A stretch of 64,000 nt of DNA, taken from contig NZ_QPIG01000005.1 of assembly GCF_003337215.1 (NCBI RefSeq), positions 124,001 to 188,000 of the forward strand, in the 5' to 3' direction. Below the pieces are notes generated by a model. That model saw only the letters and a list, made by a program, of their open reading frames with translations. It searched no databases and had not been told where the DNA came from. This document shows positions 45,180 through 54,529 of this stretch, in pieces (position 1 is the first letter of the stretch; every line of letters begins with the position of its first letter). This stretch comes from Oceanihabitans sediminis (GTDB lineage Bacteria; Bacteroidota; Bacteroidia; Flavobacteriales; Flavobacteriaceae). The position numbers and the translations under genes were made by a program.

Positions 45180-48002
45180 TTACAAATCGAATTTTAATCC
45201 TAAATTAAATTTAGGAAGGTAGTATTCCGCTTGCATGGTACGCTCTGAAACTCCTTGGTAATAGCGTAATGGTTGATTTGTCAAGTTATTTGCTTCAGCA
45301 AAAACACGTAGATTTTCTGATAGTTTATACGAAGCATTGGCATCTAAGAAAAATTGTTTGTCGTAGTATCTGTCTTCAAATTCATTCCCTCCTAATTCAT
45401 CTATATAATCAGAGCTGTAATTTGAAGAAACGCGAATTGAAAACTTATCGTTATCCCACGAAAGTGAAGCATTAAGCATATGCGGAGCAGTACCAGGTAA
45501 ATCTATTCCTTTTCTTTCTTCACCATCTTCGTTTGTAATTCCCTTCGTTTTAGACTTCGTTAATGTATAGTTTACGTAAACCCCTAAAGATTTAAAGAAG
45601 TCTACTGGTATGAAATCTAATTGTCTTTGAAGTGCCACTTCAAACCCATATACACCTACATTATCACCATTTCTTGACTGAACAAAATCCCAAGTTTCAC
45701 CATTTGAAATAGGATTTGATTGGTTTGGAAAATCTGATGCGAATTTTTCTTGGGTGTATTGTGAATCACTTGCAGTATAAATGAAGTTTTTCATATTCTT
45801 ATAAAATACCCCTCCAGATAAAATTCCTACAGACTTGAAGTATTTATCCACCATTAAATCAAAATTAATAGCATTTGTAGCAACTAGTTCTGGATTTCCT
45901 GCAGAAATTTCATTGTCTTCAGTATTCACATTAACATAAGGTGCCAATGAATAGTAGTTAGGACGAGCCAATGCTGTTGAAACGGCTGCTCTTAAAATTA
46001 AATCATTTTGGATGTCATATTTAATAGCTAAACTTGGCAAGATATCTGTGTAGGAGTTTGTATTAGAAATTTGCCCAACTAGCTCCTCTTCTTCCTTAAC
46101 ATAGTTCCCCGTATAGTCAATATTAGTATGTTCAACTCTTACACCAGTAATAATCGAAAACTTATCAGATAAATCTTGATCCCAACGAAGGTAAGCTGCT
46201 GAAATACGCTCTTTAGCTTTGTAGTTTTCAGACAAATATTCTGAAGGATCTAATTCGCCTTCAAATAAACTAGTATTGGTTAGATTTAAATTTCCTAGAA
46301 AAGATTTATCTACAAAAAATCCAGGAAAATCGTTCGGTCCTGCTTCCCAATTACCACCTCCGTAGTAACTAATTGGAAGATCTGCTAATGTCCCGAAAGA
46401 TGTTATTGGTTCGTACTCGTAAAAGATATTATCTCTTTTCTTCTCTTTGATTCGCAAACGAAGTCCTGTTCTTAAACGTCCTTTTTGTCCATCAATTACA
46501 GAAAATGGAATACGAATGTTCACCTTAGCACCAATTTCTTTTTCTTTAGTAAAATTATGATTTTCTGACAATTGATTCACCTTAAAAGTATCAAGACCAT
46601 CACCAGAAGCATTTACTAACGGAAAATTTAAGTCACTTAAATCTTGACTTAAATCTAAGCCTTTCGACTGAAAACTTAAATAACGCTCATTAGGTCTATC
46701 CTCACTAGCTGTCGCATAATTTACTTGCCAGTCTAAATCTAACTTAGCGTTAATTAAGTGTTGCCCACCAATCGAATAATTTTGAACACGTTGATCTTCT
46801 AAACGCGTGTTTTTATTACGATTATTATCAATTCCACCCTTGGTTTCTCTTCGAATATCTCCTGTAAATCCAGTTATATTATCTTGGTCGTCATATAGAG
46901 GTTTAATTTTTCTATAACGAACTCTGTATCTATTTTCTCTATCATCTCTCCAATTGTACATGGAATTAAGAAAAAGCGTATTGTTTGAATCGAGATTATA
47001 ATCTAGTGCTAAAGCAAAACTTCTTCTTACACGTTGCACATCGTACTTTCGGATATCTTTTTCACCTATATATACCTGTCCTTTCTCACCTTCTTTCCAT
47101 TCAGCTTCAATATTATCAGAACCGAAATTATTGTTATTATAGGAAGCACTAAAAACTGCTCCTAATTTATTGTCGAAAAAACGATTCCCGTAAACCAATC
47201 CTGCGGTGTAATTTCCTTTTTCACGAATTGGAGCATAGCCACCTGCTAATGTTGCTGAAATTCTTTGCCCATTTGGAGAAGCTCGAGTAATTAAGTTTAC
47301 CGAACCTCCAATAGCATCGGCATCCATATCTGGAGTAAGTGTTTTGTTTACTTCAATAGTAGAAATCATATCGGAAGGAATTAAATCCATCTGAACGTTT
47401 CTATTATCGCCTTCAGCAGAAGGAATTCTATCACCATTTAATGTCACCGAATTCAACTCTGGCGCCAATCCTCTAATAATTAAATTTCGAGCTTCCCCTT
47501 GATCGTTTTGAACGGTAATACCAGGAACACGCTTTAAAGCATCCCCAACATTTGCATCTGCAAACCTTCCTACTTGGTCTGAAGAGATGACATTAGTAAT
47601 GTTTTGATTATTTTTTTGTTGATTTAAAGCTTTCGCTTGACCTTTAAGTCTTTCGCCGGTGATTACAACTTCATCTAAACTTAATAAATCGGAAGACATG
47701 ATAAAGTCTAACTTGGTATTCTTCCCTATTTCAACTTTAGCTTCCAAAGTATGAGATACAAAACCTATATATTGAACCGTAACACGATAAGTTCCTTCTG
47801 GAACATTTAAAAACTCATAATGTCCTATTTGGTTTGAAATAGTATATCGTTCTCCACTATCAAGAATTACAGTAGCTCCTGGTAATGATAAGTTTCCTTG
47901 TTCATCAATAATTTTACCAGAAATAACTCCACTGCTTTTTTGTGAAAATGCACTAAATGCAACGAAGAGTAAAAAGAATAAAATTGTAATTTTTTTGATC
48001 AT
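45180..48002 (-). CDS. TonB-dependent receptor of the phytase operon
   Basis: About 940 residues. The start is set at ATG 48000-48002 (MIKKITILFFLLFVAFSAFS, signal peptide) because an upstream ATG at 48035 lies at a promoter-like sequence. Order: CarboxypepD_reg-like domain (about 25-110), TonB box LDEVVITGE, plug with DALKRVPGITVQNDQGEARN and VTLNGDRIPS, then the barrel ending LGLKFDL. No SusD partner is present, so it imports a ligand alone. Co-transcription with phosphatase and phytase suggests uptake of phytate or an organophosphate. Substrate assignment is inference. Confidence 0.9.
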   Translation of the reverse strand: MIKKITILFFLLFVAFSAFSQKSSGVISGKIIDEQGNLSLPGATVILDSGERYTISNQIGHYEFLNVPEGTYRVTVQYIGFVSHTLEAKVEIGKNTKLDFIMSSDLLSLDEVVITGERLKGQAKALNQQKNNQNITNVISSDQVGRFADANVGDALKRVPGITVQNDQGEARNLIIRGLAPELNSVTLNGDRIPSAEGDNRNVQMDLIPSDMISTIEVNKTLTPDMDADAIGGSVNLITRASPNGQRISATLAGGYAPIREKGNYTAGLVYGNRFFDNKLGAVFSASYNNNNFGSDNIEAEWKEGEKGQVYIGEKDIRKYDVQRVRRSFALALDYNLDSNNTLFLNSMYNWRDDRENRYRVRYRKIKPLYDDQDNITGFTGDIRRETKGGIDNNRNKNTRLEDQRVQNYSIGGQHLINAKLDLDWQVNYATASEDRPNERYLSFQSKGLDLSQDLSDLNFPLVNASGDGLDTFKVNQLSENHNFTKEKEIGAKVNIRIPFSVIDGQKGRLRTGLRLRIKEKKRDNIFYEYEPITSFGTLADLPISYYGGGNWEAGPNDFPGFFVDKSFLGNLNLTNTSLFEGELDPSEYLSENYKAKERISAAYLRWDQDLSDKFSIITGVRVEHTNIDYTGNYVKEEEELVGQISNTNSYTDILPSLAIKYDIQNDLILRAAVSTALARPNYYSLAPYVNVNTEDNEISAGNPELVATNAINFDLMVDKYFKSVGILSGGVFYKNMKNFIYTASDSQYTQEKFASDFPNQSNPISNGETWDFVQSRNGDNVGVYGFEVALQRQLDFIPVDFFKSLGVYVNYTLTKSKTKGITNEDGEERKGIDLPGTAPHMLNASLSWDNDKFSIRVSSNYSSDYIDELGGNEFEDRYYDKQFFLDANASYKLSENLRVFAEANNLTNQPLRYYQGVSERTMQAEYYLPKFNLGLKFDL

Positions 48003-48032
48003 TTGATTTATAGTTTTATTTATTATTTCGGA

Positions 48033-48040
48033 CAAAACTA
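48033..48040 (-). promoter_or_regulatory. Possible -7 promoter element of the phytase operon
   Basis: On the minus strand 48040-48033 reads TAGTTTTG, matching TAnnTTTG; transcription would start a few bases later and exclude the ATG at 48035. The -33 element is not clear. Nearby, ATGTTTT (48071-48077) and AAAACAT (48085-48091) form an inverted repeat that could be an operator. Confidence 0.4.
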
Positions 48041-48201
48041 CCCATCACATGTTACCTCTAGGTTATTCAAATGTTTTCAAATTAAAAACATATTTTCATT
48101 TAAAAAACTGCTGTATTATTACCACTAATGAATACTATATTCTTTATTAAATTATATATTTAGCCCTTTAAAATCCAGTTTTATTTCAACAAAAAAATAC
48201 T

Positions 48202-48585
48202 ATGGACAAATCCGAAAGAATAAAAAACGCAACAACTACAATCTTTAAAGCTGTTTTCCCTAACACTACAAATCATTACGACACACTTTTTGGTGGAACA
48301 GCAATGCAAATGATGGATGAGACTGCATTTATTGCAGCTACCCGATTTAGCAGACAACAAATGGTAACGGTAAGCAGTGATAAAATAGATTTTAAAAAGG
48401 CAATTCCTGCAGGGACTATTGTAGAATTAGTGGGATATATTACCCATGTAGGAAACACTAGCCTAAAGGTTAGAGTTGATATTTATGTGGAAGAGATGTA
48501 TTCCGATTATAGAGAAAAGGCTGTTTCTGGAGAATTTACTTTTGTGGCAATAGATGAAAACAAAAAGCCAGTAAAGGTTATTTAA
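48202..48585 (+). CDS. Acyl-CoA thioesterase (hotdog fold, YciA-like)
   Basis: A 127-residue hotdog-fold thioesterase. Motifs: NHYDTLFGGTAMQMMDETAF (substrate helix with catalytic Asp), TVSSDKIDFKKAIPAG and VELVGYITHVGNTSLKVRVD. These enzymes hydrolyse acyl-CoA in the cytoplasm. It is transcribed alone, divergent from the phytase operon and convergent with the broken TMEM175-like gene. Confidence 0.9.
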   Translation: MDKSERIKNATTTIFKAVFPNTTNHYDTLFGGTAMQMMDETAFIAATRFSRQQMVTVSSDKIDFKKAIPAGTIVELVGYITHVGNTSLKVRVDIYVEEMYSDYREKAVSGEFTFVAIDENKKPVKVI

Positions 48586-48746
48586 AAATACTGAATTACA
48601 CCAACAACTAGCTACATTGTTATAATATAACTTGAAAGGAATATTAATAAACGACAAAGGAATAGGAGGTTTTTAAGAGATATTCAGGTTTCAACCAGAT
48701 AGCAGCTTCATCCTTTGCCTGTTATTTCGTTGTCATAAAATTACCA

Positions 48747-49299
48747 CTAAACACTCTCTTCTATACGTCTGTCAGGAATTAACCATAAAACAGCAATCAT
48801 AGCATACAAAGCAATTGCTATCCAGGTATTTACAAACGAAAAAACTACTCCTAAGGAATAACAAACAATAGATATCTTTCCTTTTCTATCGGAGCCTACC
48901 ACCTTTCTTAAAGGAAACTCTTCTCCATGCGATTGGATTATTTGTGCTTGTAATATAAAATAGGCTATAGCACAAAATAATAAAACAGCACCATAGGCTA
49001 TTACAGGAAGTTTTTCGTCGTAATCTGTTCCTATCCATGCAGTTGTAAACGGAATCAAGGATAGCCAAAAAAGTAAGTGCAGATTTGCCCATAGGATTTT
49101 TCCGTTCACCCTCTGAGTGATTTGAAATAAGTGATGGTGATTGTTCCAATAAATCCCTAAATAAATAAAACTAAAAATATAACTTAAGAGTATAGGTGTT
49201 TTTGCCAGGAGTGCATTTAAAGTGGTTTCCTCAGGTGCTTTGAGTTCTAATAATTGCTAAAACGCCATCACTAAATGCTTCTAATCGGCTTGTTTTCAT
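48747..49299 (-). pseudogene. Frameshifted TMEM175/DUF1211-family K+ channel gene
   Basis: Minus-strand reading from ATG 49299 gives MKTSRLEAFSDGVLAII, the TMEM175 signature, but the frame then hits a stop at 49233-49231. A second frame, one base off, continues from LELKAPEETTLNALLAKTPI through several membrane helices to 48747. Family proteins read AIIITIMVLELK across this point, so a 17-base loss near 49245-49256 would explain both frame and missing residues. The lost piece is part of the pore-lining first helix (FSDG motif onward). A GTG at 49109 could start a 120-residue remnant, but it would lack the channel-defining part. A sequencing error is the alternative. Confidence 0.8.
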
Positions 49300-49337
49300 A
49301 AGTGTCTAATATATCGGATTTAAAAAGTTGTTTTCTA

Positions 49338-50216
49338 TTAAAATCTTGGTGTTGGATATGGAATATATTCGTTATCCCCTTTAATTTTCGGAAATTCTTG
49401 GGCTTTCCACTTTTGTTTTGCTTCTTCAATACGCTCTTTAGAAGAAGAAACAAAATTCCAATCGATAAAACGTTCTTCTTCAAAAGGCTCACCACCAAAA
49501 ATATAAATAGAACTATTTTCTTGTATAGTAAACTCACACAAAGTACTGTCTTTTGCAACTAGTAATTGTTTTGCTTCATAAACGTTTCCGTCACTTTCTA
49601 TACCTCCTTCTAAAATATACAAGCCAGACTCGCCATACAAATGCTCCCCAATATTTACTTTTTGTTTTGTTTTGCTCTTTATTTCTATCATAAACAGTTT
49701 ACTAAATACAGGAACTGGTGATTTTTTCCCGAAAGCTTCCCCAGCAACCAAAGTAAATTCTAGATCCCCTTCTTTCCAACTCGGTATATCTTTCGCTTCA
49801 ATATGAGAGAATGTCGGATCCATTTCTTCTAGTGCTTTTGGCAATGCCACCCAAATTTGCAATCCGTGCATAAACAACTCCGAATCTCTTAAGTGTTCTG
49901 GAGTTCTTTCAGAATGCACAATTCCTTTTCCTGCTGTCATCCAATTCACGGCTCCAGGTTTAATTTCTATTGCATTACCAAGAGTGTCGCGGTGCATGAT
50001 ACTACCTTCAAATAAAAAAGTAAGGGTAGAAAGACCTATATGCGGGTGCGGCAATACATCAAAATTTTCTCGTTCACAAAGCTTCACCGGCCCCATATGA
50101 TCGATATATATAAATGGGCCAACCATACGCTTTTGTCGGAATGGCAATAAGCGACCAACCATAAAGTTACCTATATCTGCTGCTCTTTCTTCTATGATTA
50201 ATTGGACATTTGACAT
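49338..50216 (-). CDS. Pirin-family protein (second copy)
   Basis: A 292-residue bicupin. N-terminal cupin motifs: RMVGPFIYIDHMGPV, LPHPHIGLSTLTFLFEGSIM (metal-binding His pair) and GIVHSERTP; the C-terminal pirin domain includes PVPVFSKLFMIEI and IFGGEPFEEERFIDW. No signal sequence, as is normal. Pirins are iron-dependent redox sensors or quercetinase-like dioxygenases; the substrate is unknown. Unlike the copy at 40995 it stands alone, with TATATTTG on the minus strand (50255-50248) as a possible -7 element. Confidence 0.92.
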   Translation of the reverse strand: MSNVQLIIEERAADIGNFMVGRLLPFRQKRMVGPFIYIDHMGPVKLCERENFDVLPHPHIGLSTLTFLFEGSIMHRDTLGNAIEIKPGAVNWMTAGKGIVHSERTPEHLRDSELFMHGLQIWVALPKALEEMDPTFSHIEAKDIPSWKEGDLEFTLVAGEAFGKKSPVPVFSKLFMIEIKSKTKQKVNIGEHLYGESGLYILEGGIESDGNVYEAKQLLVAKDSTLCEFTIQENSSIYIFGGEPFEEERFIDWNFVSSSKERIEEAKQKWKAQEFPKIKGDNEYIPYPTPRF

Positions 50217-50529
50217 AATTGTATATATGGTATTAGTTTTCTTAATTCAAATATATGATTTTGATTTTTATTATAGGAATACAAAGGAAACTATATAGGA
50301 TGTATTGAGTTTTCTTTGAAGTGGTCAACCTATATCAGGGACATACAAATCCCTAATCTCTAATTACTAACGACTAAACACTCCCCCCTAATCCCTAATC
50401 CCTAATCCCTAATCCCTAAATACTAACTACTACCCCAAATGTTAAGGAAAAAGATAAAAAATTGTCTTTGTCAATAATTTTATAAACCTTGCGACTTACG
50501 TATAATTATAAAAAAACGAAACCTTTAGA
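50217..50529. other. Intergenic region with heptamer repeats between pirin and TPR genes
   Basis: A 313-bp region between divergent genes. It holds no ORF I can support; its main feature is a CCCTAAT repeat tract (50386-50420, with degenerate units from 50349). A possible pirin -7 box lies at 50248-50255. The final 60 bases are AT-rich and may contain the TPR-gene promoter, where TAAACCTTG near 50483 is a one-mismatch -7 element. Confidence 0.6.
50386..50420. repeat. CCCTAAT heptamer tandem repeat
   Basis: Four exact CCCTAAT units followed by CCCTAAA. Related, less regular units (AATCCCTAATCTCTAATTA) begin at 50349. The tract is non-coding and could vary in copy number by slippage. Confidence 0.9.
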
Positions 50530-51372
50530 ATGTCGAAATTATTTTTAGCAATCCTATTTTTTACTTTACCAATTACTTTATTTTCACAAAACAACATCCA
50601 AGTCGATTCTTTAGAGGAGCCACTATACAGACCCTTAATAGAAAGATATATTCTAGATGAAATAAAAACCTTAAGACAAGAAAACCAAAGTTTGCGTGCA
50701 GAAGTCACTAAAAAAATTGCAGAGGCTAAATTAGAATCCTCAGACAGAGCCGTAAACTACACCACAAGCACCATCAATAATATTTTTTATATTATAACTG
50801 CTGCTGCATCCTTATTGGTTCTTTTAGGTTGGCGTTCACTAAATGATATAAAAAAGAGTTTGAAGATTGATATGGCGAAGAAGATACAAACACTTACTTC
50901 CGACTACGAAGATCGTTTACAACAAGTGGAGGTAAAAATGACAGAACGCTCTAAAGTCATTATTGAGACACAAAAAAATATAACGGACACCAATTCCATT
51001 CACTCCCTGTGGATGCGCGCTGGACTAGAGAAAAGTGACGAGGATAAGATTTCGGTTTACGATGAGATTTTAAGCATAAAACCAGATGATATTGAAGCAA
51101 TGACCTATAAAGCGGATGCCCTATTAGAAATAGGAGAAATTCGTTGGGCTTTAGATCTGTCTAATAACGCTATCGAACTTGATAACGAATATGCGCTTGC
51201 TTACTGGCAACGTGCTTGTGCTTATTCTAAAATGGACAAACAAGCTGAAGCGTTAAAAGACATAAAAAAAGCAATTGATTTATCAGATACCCTAGAAGAA
51301 GAACTTCTAAATGAAAAGCATTTTGAAAACTTACACGATAATAAGTTGTTTAAATCCCTACTACCAAAATAG
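50530..51372 (+). CDS. TPR-repeat protein with signal, coiled coil and membrane helix
   Basis: A 280-residue protein. MSKLFLAILFFTLPITLFSQ is a signal peptide; a coiled coil follows (ILDEIKTLRQENQSLRAEV, about 45-75), then a membrane helix IFYIITAAASLLVLLGW (about 85-101), a second charged coiled coil, and two to three tetratricopeptide repeats (about 165-260) such as ALLEIGEIRWALDLSNNAIE. The topology suggests an inner-membrane protein with a cytoplasmic TPR domain for protein contacts. No enzymatic motif. It precedes a DoxX gene by 15 bp, so the two are likely co-transcribed. Confidence 0.8.
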   Translation: MSKLFLAILFFTLPITLFSQNNIQVDSLEEPLYRPLIERYILDEIKTLRQENQSLRAEVTKKIAEAKLESSDRAVNYTTSTINNIFYIITAAASLLVLLGWRSLNDIKKSLKIDMAKKIQTLTSDYEDRLQQVEVKMTERSKVIIETQKNITDTNSIHSLWMRAGLEKSDEDKISVYDEILSIKPDDIEAMTYKADALLEIGEIRWALDLSNNAIELDNEYALAYWQRACAYSKMDKQAEALKDIKKAIDLSDTLEEELLNEKHFENLHDNKLFKSLLPK

Positions 51373-51387
51373 GCAAAAAAAAAATAT

Positions 51388-51822
51388 ATGAAACATATAA
51401 ACTTAAACAGAATAGTTAGTGCATTTACGGTAAGAACCATTTTAGGTTTTATCTTTTTTATGCAAGGATTCGGAAAAGTCTTTACCTGGGGAATGGAAGA
51501 ACTATATAACAAAAACTTCTTTCACGGAACATTCAAAGACATACTACCAGAATATCTAATTTATGCCACTGCCTACTACACCTCTTATGTAGAGCTCATT
51601 GCAGGCTTTTTGTTAGTAATCGGACTAAAAGTAGATTATGCTTTATATGCACTAGCTTCGGTACTAATTATTGTGACTTTTGGTCACGGATTAGCAGCTC
51701 CTATTTGGGATTTATCGCATGTGATGTATCGCACAATGCTGCTAGTTACATTGCTAATTTTACCTAAAGAATGGGATAAGTTTTCTTTAGATAGCATCCT
51801 CCAAAAACGCTCAAAAAAATAA
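51388..51822 (+). CDS. DoxX-family membrane protein (second copy)
   Basis: A 144-residue DoxX-like protein with four membrane helices (TILGFIFFMQGFGKVFTWG, LIYATAYYTSYVELIAGFLL, YALYALASVLIIVTFGHGLA, VMYRTMLLVTLLILPKEWD). It is distant in sequence from the DoxX at 40240, for example in a longer loop after the first helix. It lies between the TPR gene and an Old Yellow Enzyme gene, which suggests a redox context. Confidence 0.85.
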   Translation: MKHINLNRIVSAFTVRTILGFIFFMQGFGKVFTWGMEELYNKNFFHGTFKDILPEYLIYATAYYTSYVELIAGFLLVIGLKVDYALYALASVLIIVTFGHGLAAPIWDLSHVMYRTMLLVTLLILPKEWDKFSLDSILQKRSKK

Positions 51823-51861
51823 ATAGTTGTACTAAAACGCACAAGAAACAAGCAAGTCGCA

Positions 51862-52944
51862 ATGAAAAAAATATTAGAAACTCCTATCCATTTTCCATGC
51901 GGTGCAACCATGAAAAATAAGTTCATGTTAGCCCCATTAACCAATACACAAAGTAACGACGACGGAACCCTCTCGGAAGAAGAATACCAATGGCTTACTA
52001 GGAGAGCCAAAGGAAATTTCGGCTTAGTAATGACCTGCGCTTCGCATGTTCAAAAAATAGGCCAGGGTTTTCCTGGGCAATTAGGAATATTTTCTGATAA
52101 ACATATAGAAGGACATACCAGATTGGCTTCAAAAATAAAATCCTACGGAAGCCTTGCCGTAATACAACTACACCATGCAGGAATGCGTTCTCCTAAAGAA
52201 CTAATCAAAGAATCACCTGTCTGCCCTTCAGATAATGAAAAACAAGGAGCAAGAGCACTAACTATTTCTGAAATAGAACAACTAAAAACAGATTTTGTTT
52301 CAGCGGCAATACGTGCTAAAAAATGTGGTTATGATGGTGTCGAAGTACATGGCGCTCATGGTTATATACTTACACAGTTTTTAAGTGCCGAAATAAACAA
52401 AAGAACAGATAGATATGGCGGAAGCCTGGAAAATCGTTCCCGCCTACTTTTTGAAATTACAAAGGAAATACGAGAAGTTTGTGGTAAAGAGTTTCTACTA
52501 GGAGTTAGACTTTCCCCAGAGCGTTTTGGTATGGACTTACTTGAAGTGAAAGAGGTTTGTAAGCGATTCATTAAAGAAAATAAAATAGACTTTCTAGACA
52601 TATCCCTTTGGGATGTTTTTAAAGATCCGGAAGTAGAAGCTTATAGAGACCAATCCCTTTTAAATCATTTTACCGAAATAGATCGTAAAAACATTCGTTT
52701 AACAGTGGCTGGAAAAATAAATAATGGCACAGATGTAAAAAAAGTATTAGAAGCTGGTGTCGATTTCCTTACCATCGGACGATCTGCTATTCTTCATCAT
52801 GATTTTCCTAATAAAGTGATAGAAAATCCGTTTTTTGAACCAGCCAAAACTCCTGTTTCTTCAGCATACCTAAAAAAGGAAGGCCTAAGTGTGAATTTTA
52901 TAAAATACATGGAGCGTTGGCCTGATTTTGTAGAAAGTAAATAA
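51862..52944 (+). CDS. NADH:flavin oxidoreductase, Old Yellow Enzyme family
   Basis: A 360-residue FMN-dependent TIM-barrel enzyme. Motifs: FMLAPLTNTQS, QLHHAGMRSP, GYDGVEVHGAHGYILTQFLS, NKRTDRYGGSLENRSRL and TIGRSAILHHDFP. The family reduces activated double bonds of enals, enones or nitro compounds with NAD(P)H. The physiological substrate is unknown. It starts 39 bp after the DoxX stop and is probably the last gene of a three-gene unit. Confidence 0.94.
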   Translation: MKKILETPIHFPCGATMKNKFMLAPLTNTQSNDDGTLSEEEYQWLTRRAKGNFGLVMTCASHVQKIGQGFPGQLGIFSDKHIEGHTRLASKIKSYGSLAVIQLHHAGMRSPKELIKESPVCPSDNEKQGARALTISEIEQLKTDFVSAAIRAKKCGYDGVEVHGAHGYILTQFLSAEINKRTDRYGGSLENRSRLLFEITKEIREVCGKEFLLGVRLSPERFGMDLLEVKEVCKRFIKENKIDFLDISLWDVFKDPEVEAYRDQSLLNHFTEIDRKNIRLTVAGKINNGTDVKKVLEAGVDFLTIGRSAILHHDFPNKVIENPFFEPAKTPVSSAYLKKEGLSVNFIKYMERWPDFVESK

Positions 52945-53000
52945 TATAAAATACTAAAAGAAATATTTCAGCTTAAAATTTATTAGTCATAATGTTGCTA

Positions 53001-53378
53001 TCACATTACTTTAGAAGCCAAATACTTTTGAACCTCGTAAACGTTGATACTTTTATTAAACTTTTTACTTACCGAAGGGCTGTCTTCACTAGAAATCCAA
53101 ATTTTTAATTCTGCATCCAAATCGAAGGTACCAGAGGTTTCTAATGAAAATCTAGAAATACTTTTATAAGGCATTGAATTGTATTCTATCTTACTTCCTG
53201 TTATCCCCTGAACATCCACAAGAATCAATCGCTTATTAGTAAACATAAACACATCTCTAAATAGCTTAAAACCTAGTTCAATCTGCTCATCATCTAATAA
53301 TAACCTAGCGTACTTTTCGCTTAGTTTCTCTATAGAAACCTCACTTGCATTGCCTAAAATTTTATTTAATATTCCCAT
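53001..53378 (-). CDS. Bacterial PH-domain protein
   Basis: A 125-residue protein filling a single bacterial pleckstrin-homology domain: LLLDDEQIELGFKLFRDVFM, FTNKRLILVDVQGITGSKIE, SISRFSLETSGTFDLDAELK and a C-terminal helix YEVQKYLASKVM. The fold matches YvbH-like PH proteins; ligand and partner are unknown. It has no signal or membrane helix. It lies alone between the OYE gene and the T9SS pair. Confidence 0.88.
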   Translation of the reverse strand: MGILNKILGNASEVSIEKLSEKYARLLLDDEQIELGFKLFRDVFMFTNKRLILVDVQGITGSKIEYNSMPYKSISRFSLETSGTFDLDAELKIWISSEDSPSVSKKFNKSINVYEVQKYLASKVM

Positions 53379-53519
53379 ATATAGTTCTTGATAAAATATG
53401 TTTATGTATTAACATCTATAAAGTTAAGGATTTGAAATTTCCTACAAAAGAAATAGTAAAACTGTTTAGATAGTCAACTAGAATTTTAGCTCACATTATA
53501 AGTTATAACCTATGAATTT

Positions 53520-54521
53520 TTAACGCTTTCTACTTCTATCTAAGTTACAGCTACGGCATCTAGACAAATAAGTTAATGAAAACTCATAAACCCCATTAGT
53601 ATTACCTATTCTTGAAGTATTCATATCATAAGATAAACCGAATCGGAACTCTTCATATTCTAGCCCAATAAAAGCATTTACAGAGGTTAACAAATGACTA
53701 TTAGCATCATTTCGTGCAGGATTTGTTGCTGCTGTAACTCCAATAAGAAACTGGCTTAATTGAAACATCGACCCCACATCTAGCCTATTATATTCTGCTT
53801 GTTGCATATAATTTACGGTCATCATGATGCTATTGTCTCTTAGAAAAGGAAAACGGTAATTACCGTGAATGGAATAGAAAATATCTAAAGGCTCTTTTTC
53901 TCCTTCTACAAACGAAATATTAGGCCTGTTAAGATGCTTTACGGAAACCCCAAACCAATACGTGGTACCATAAACTTCTTCTTTTTCAAAAACAAGTCCG
54001 GTAGAAAAATCCATAAAAAAAGGATTATGAATATTATAGCTATAGGGATCTACAGAAACAGGATTGATTACTCCGGTATTAATATTTATCTGATCTCCTA
54101 AAGTCAAGTTTCTAAAATTATTGCTTTTATTTCCTAGCCCAACTTCAACACCTGGTCTAAAAAACCATCCACCATTTAAGTTTATGCGCTGTGCATAATT
54201 AAAGTTTATTTGATAATAATTATAATTATTAAAGGATTCGTATTGCCATACTGCGTTAACACCAATACCATAACCTAATCTTGGACCGTAGTCAAAAGAT
54301 TTATTTACAAAAGCATATTGTGTATTTAATTTTAAATCTAGATTAGGCCATTGTAACCTACTTAAAAATCCTGCATACACCCTTCCATTATCTTCAAACC
54401 CCGAGAATCCAGGATTTAAAGTTTCTTGCACATAATTAGATTGTGAAAAAATAGGATCTTGTGCTCTTACTGTAAATATAGAGACAACGAATATTACCGA
54501 AAATATAATTTTAAATTTCAT
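53520..54521 (-). CDS. PorP/SprF-family type IX secretion outer-membrane protein
   Basis: A 333-residue outer-membrane protein of the PorP/SprF family. Signal peptide MKFKIIFSVIFVVSIFTVRA; family features QDPIFSQSNYVQETLNPGFS at the mature N-terminus, then alternating beta-strands, ending FSLTYLSRC. PorP/SprF proteins are needed to secrete and attach type-B T9SS cargo encoded next to them. It follows the 1928-residue adhesin by eight bases, so it is almost certainly the dedicated partner. Confidence 0.94.
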   Translation of the reverse strand: MKFKIIFSVIFVVSIFTVRAQDPIFSQSNYVQETLNPGFSGFEDNGRVYAGFLSRLQWPNLDLKLNTQYAFVNKSFDYGPRLGYGIGVNAVWQYESFNNYNYYQINFNYAQRINLNGGWFFRPGVEVGLGNKSNNFRNLTLGDQININTGVINPVSVDPYSYNIHNPFFMDFSTGLVFEKEEVYGTTYWFGVSVKHLNRPNISFVEGEKEPLDIFYSIHGNYRFPFLRDNSIMMTVNYMQQAEYNRLDVGSMFQLSQFLIGVTAATNPARNDANSHLLTSVNAFIGLEYEEFRFGLSYDMNTSRIGNTNGVYEFSLTYLSRCRSCNLDRSRKR

Positions 54522-54529
54522 GCTATCTT

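Noticed and set aside
49271-49558. 95-codon minus-strand frame overlapping the second pirin gene and the TMEM175-like start
   Set aside because: It runs out of frame through the pirin C-terminus; composition is that of a shadow frame.
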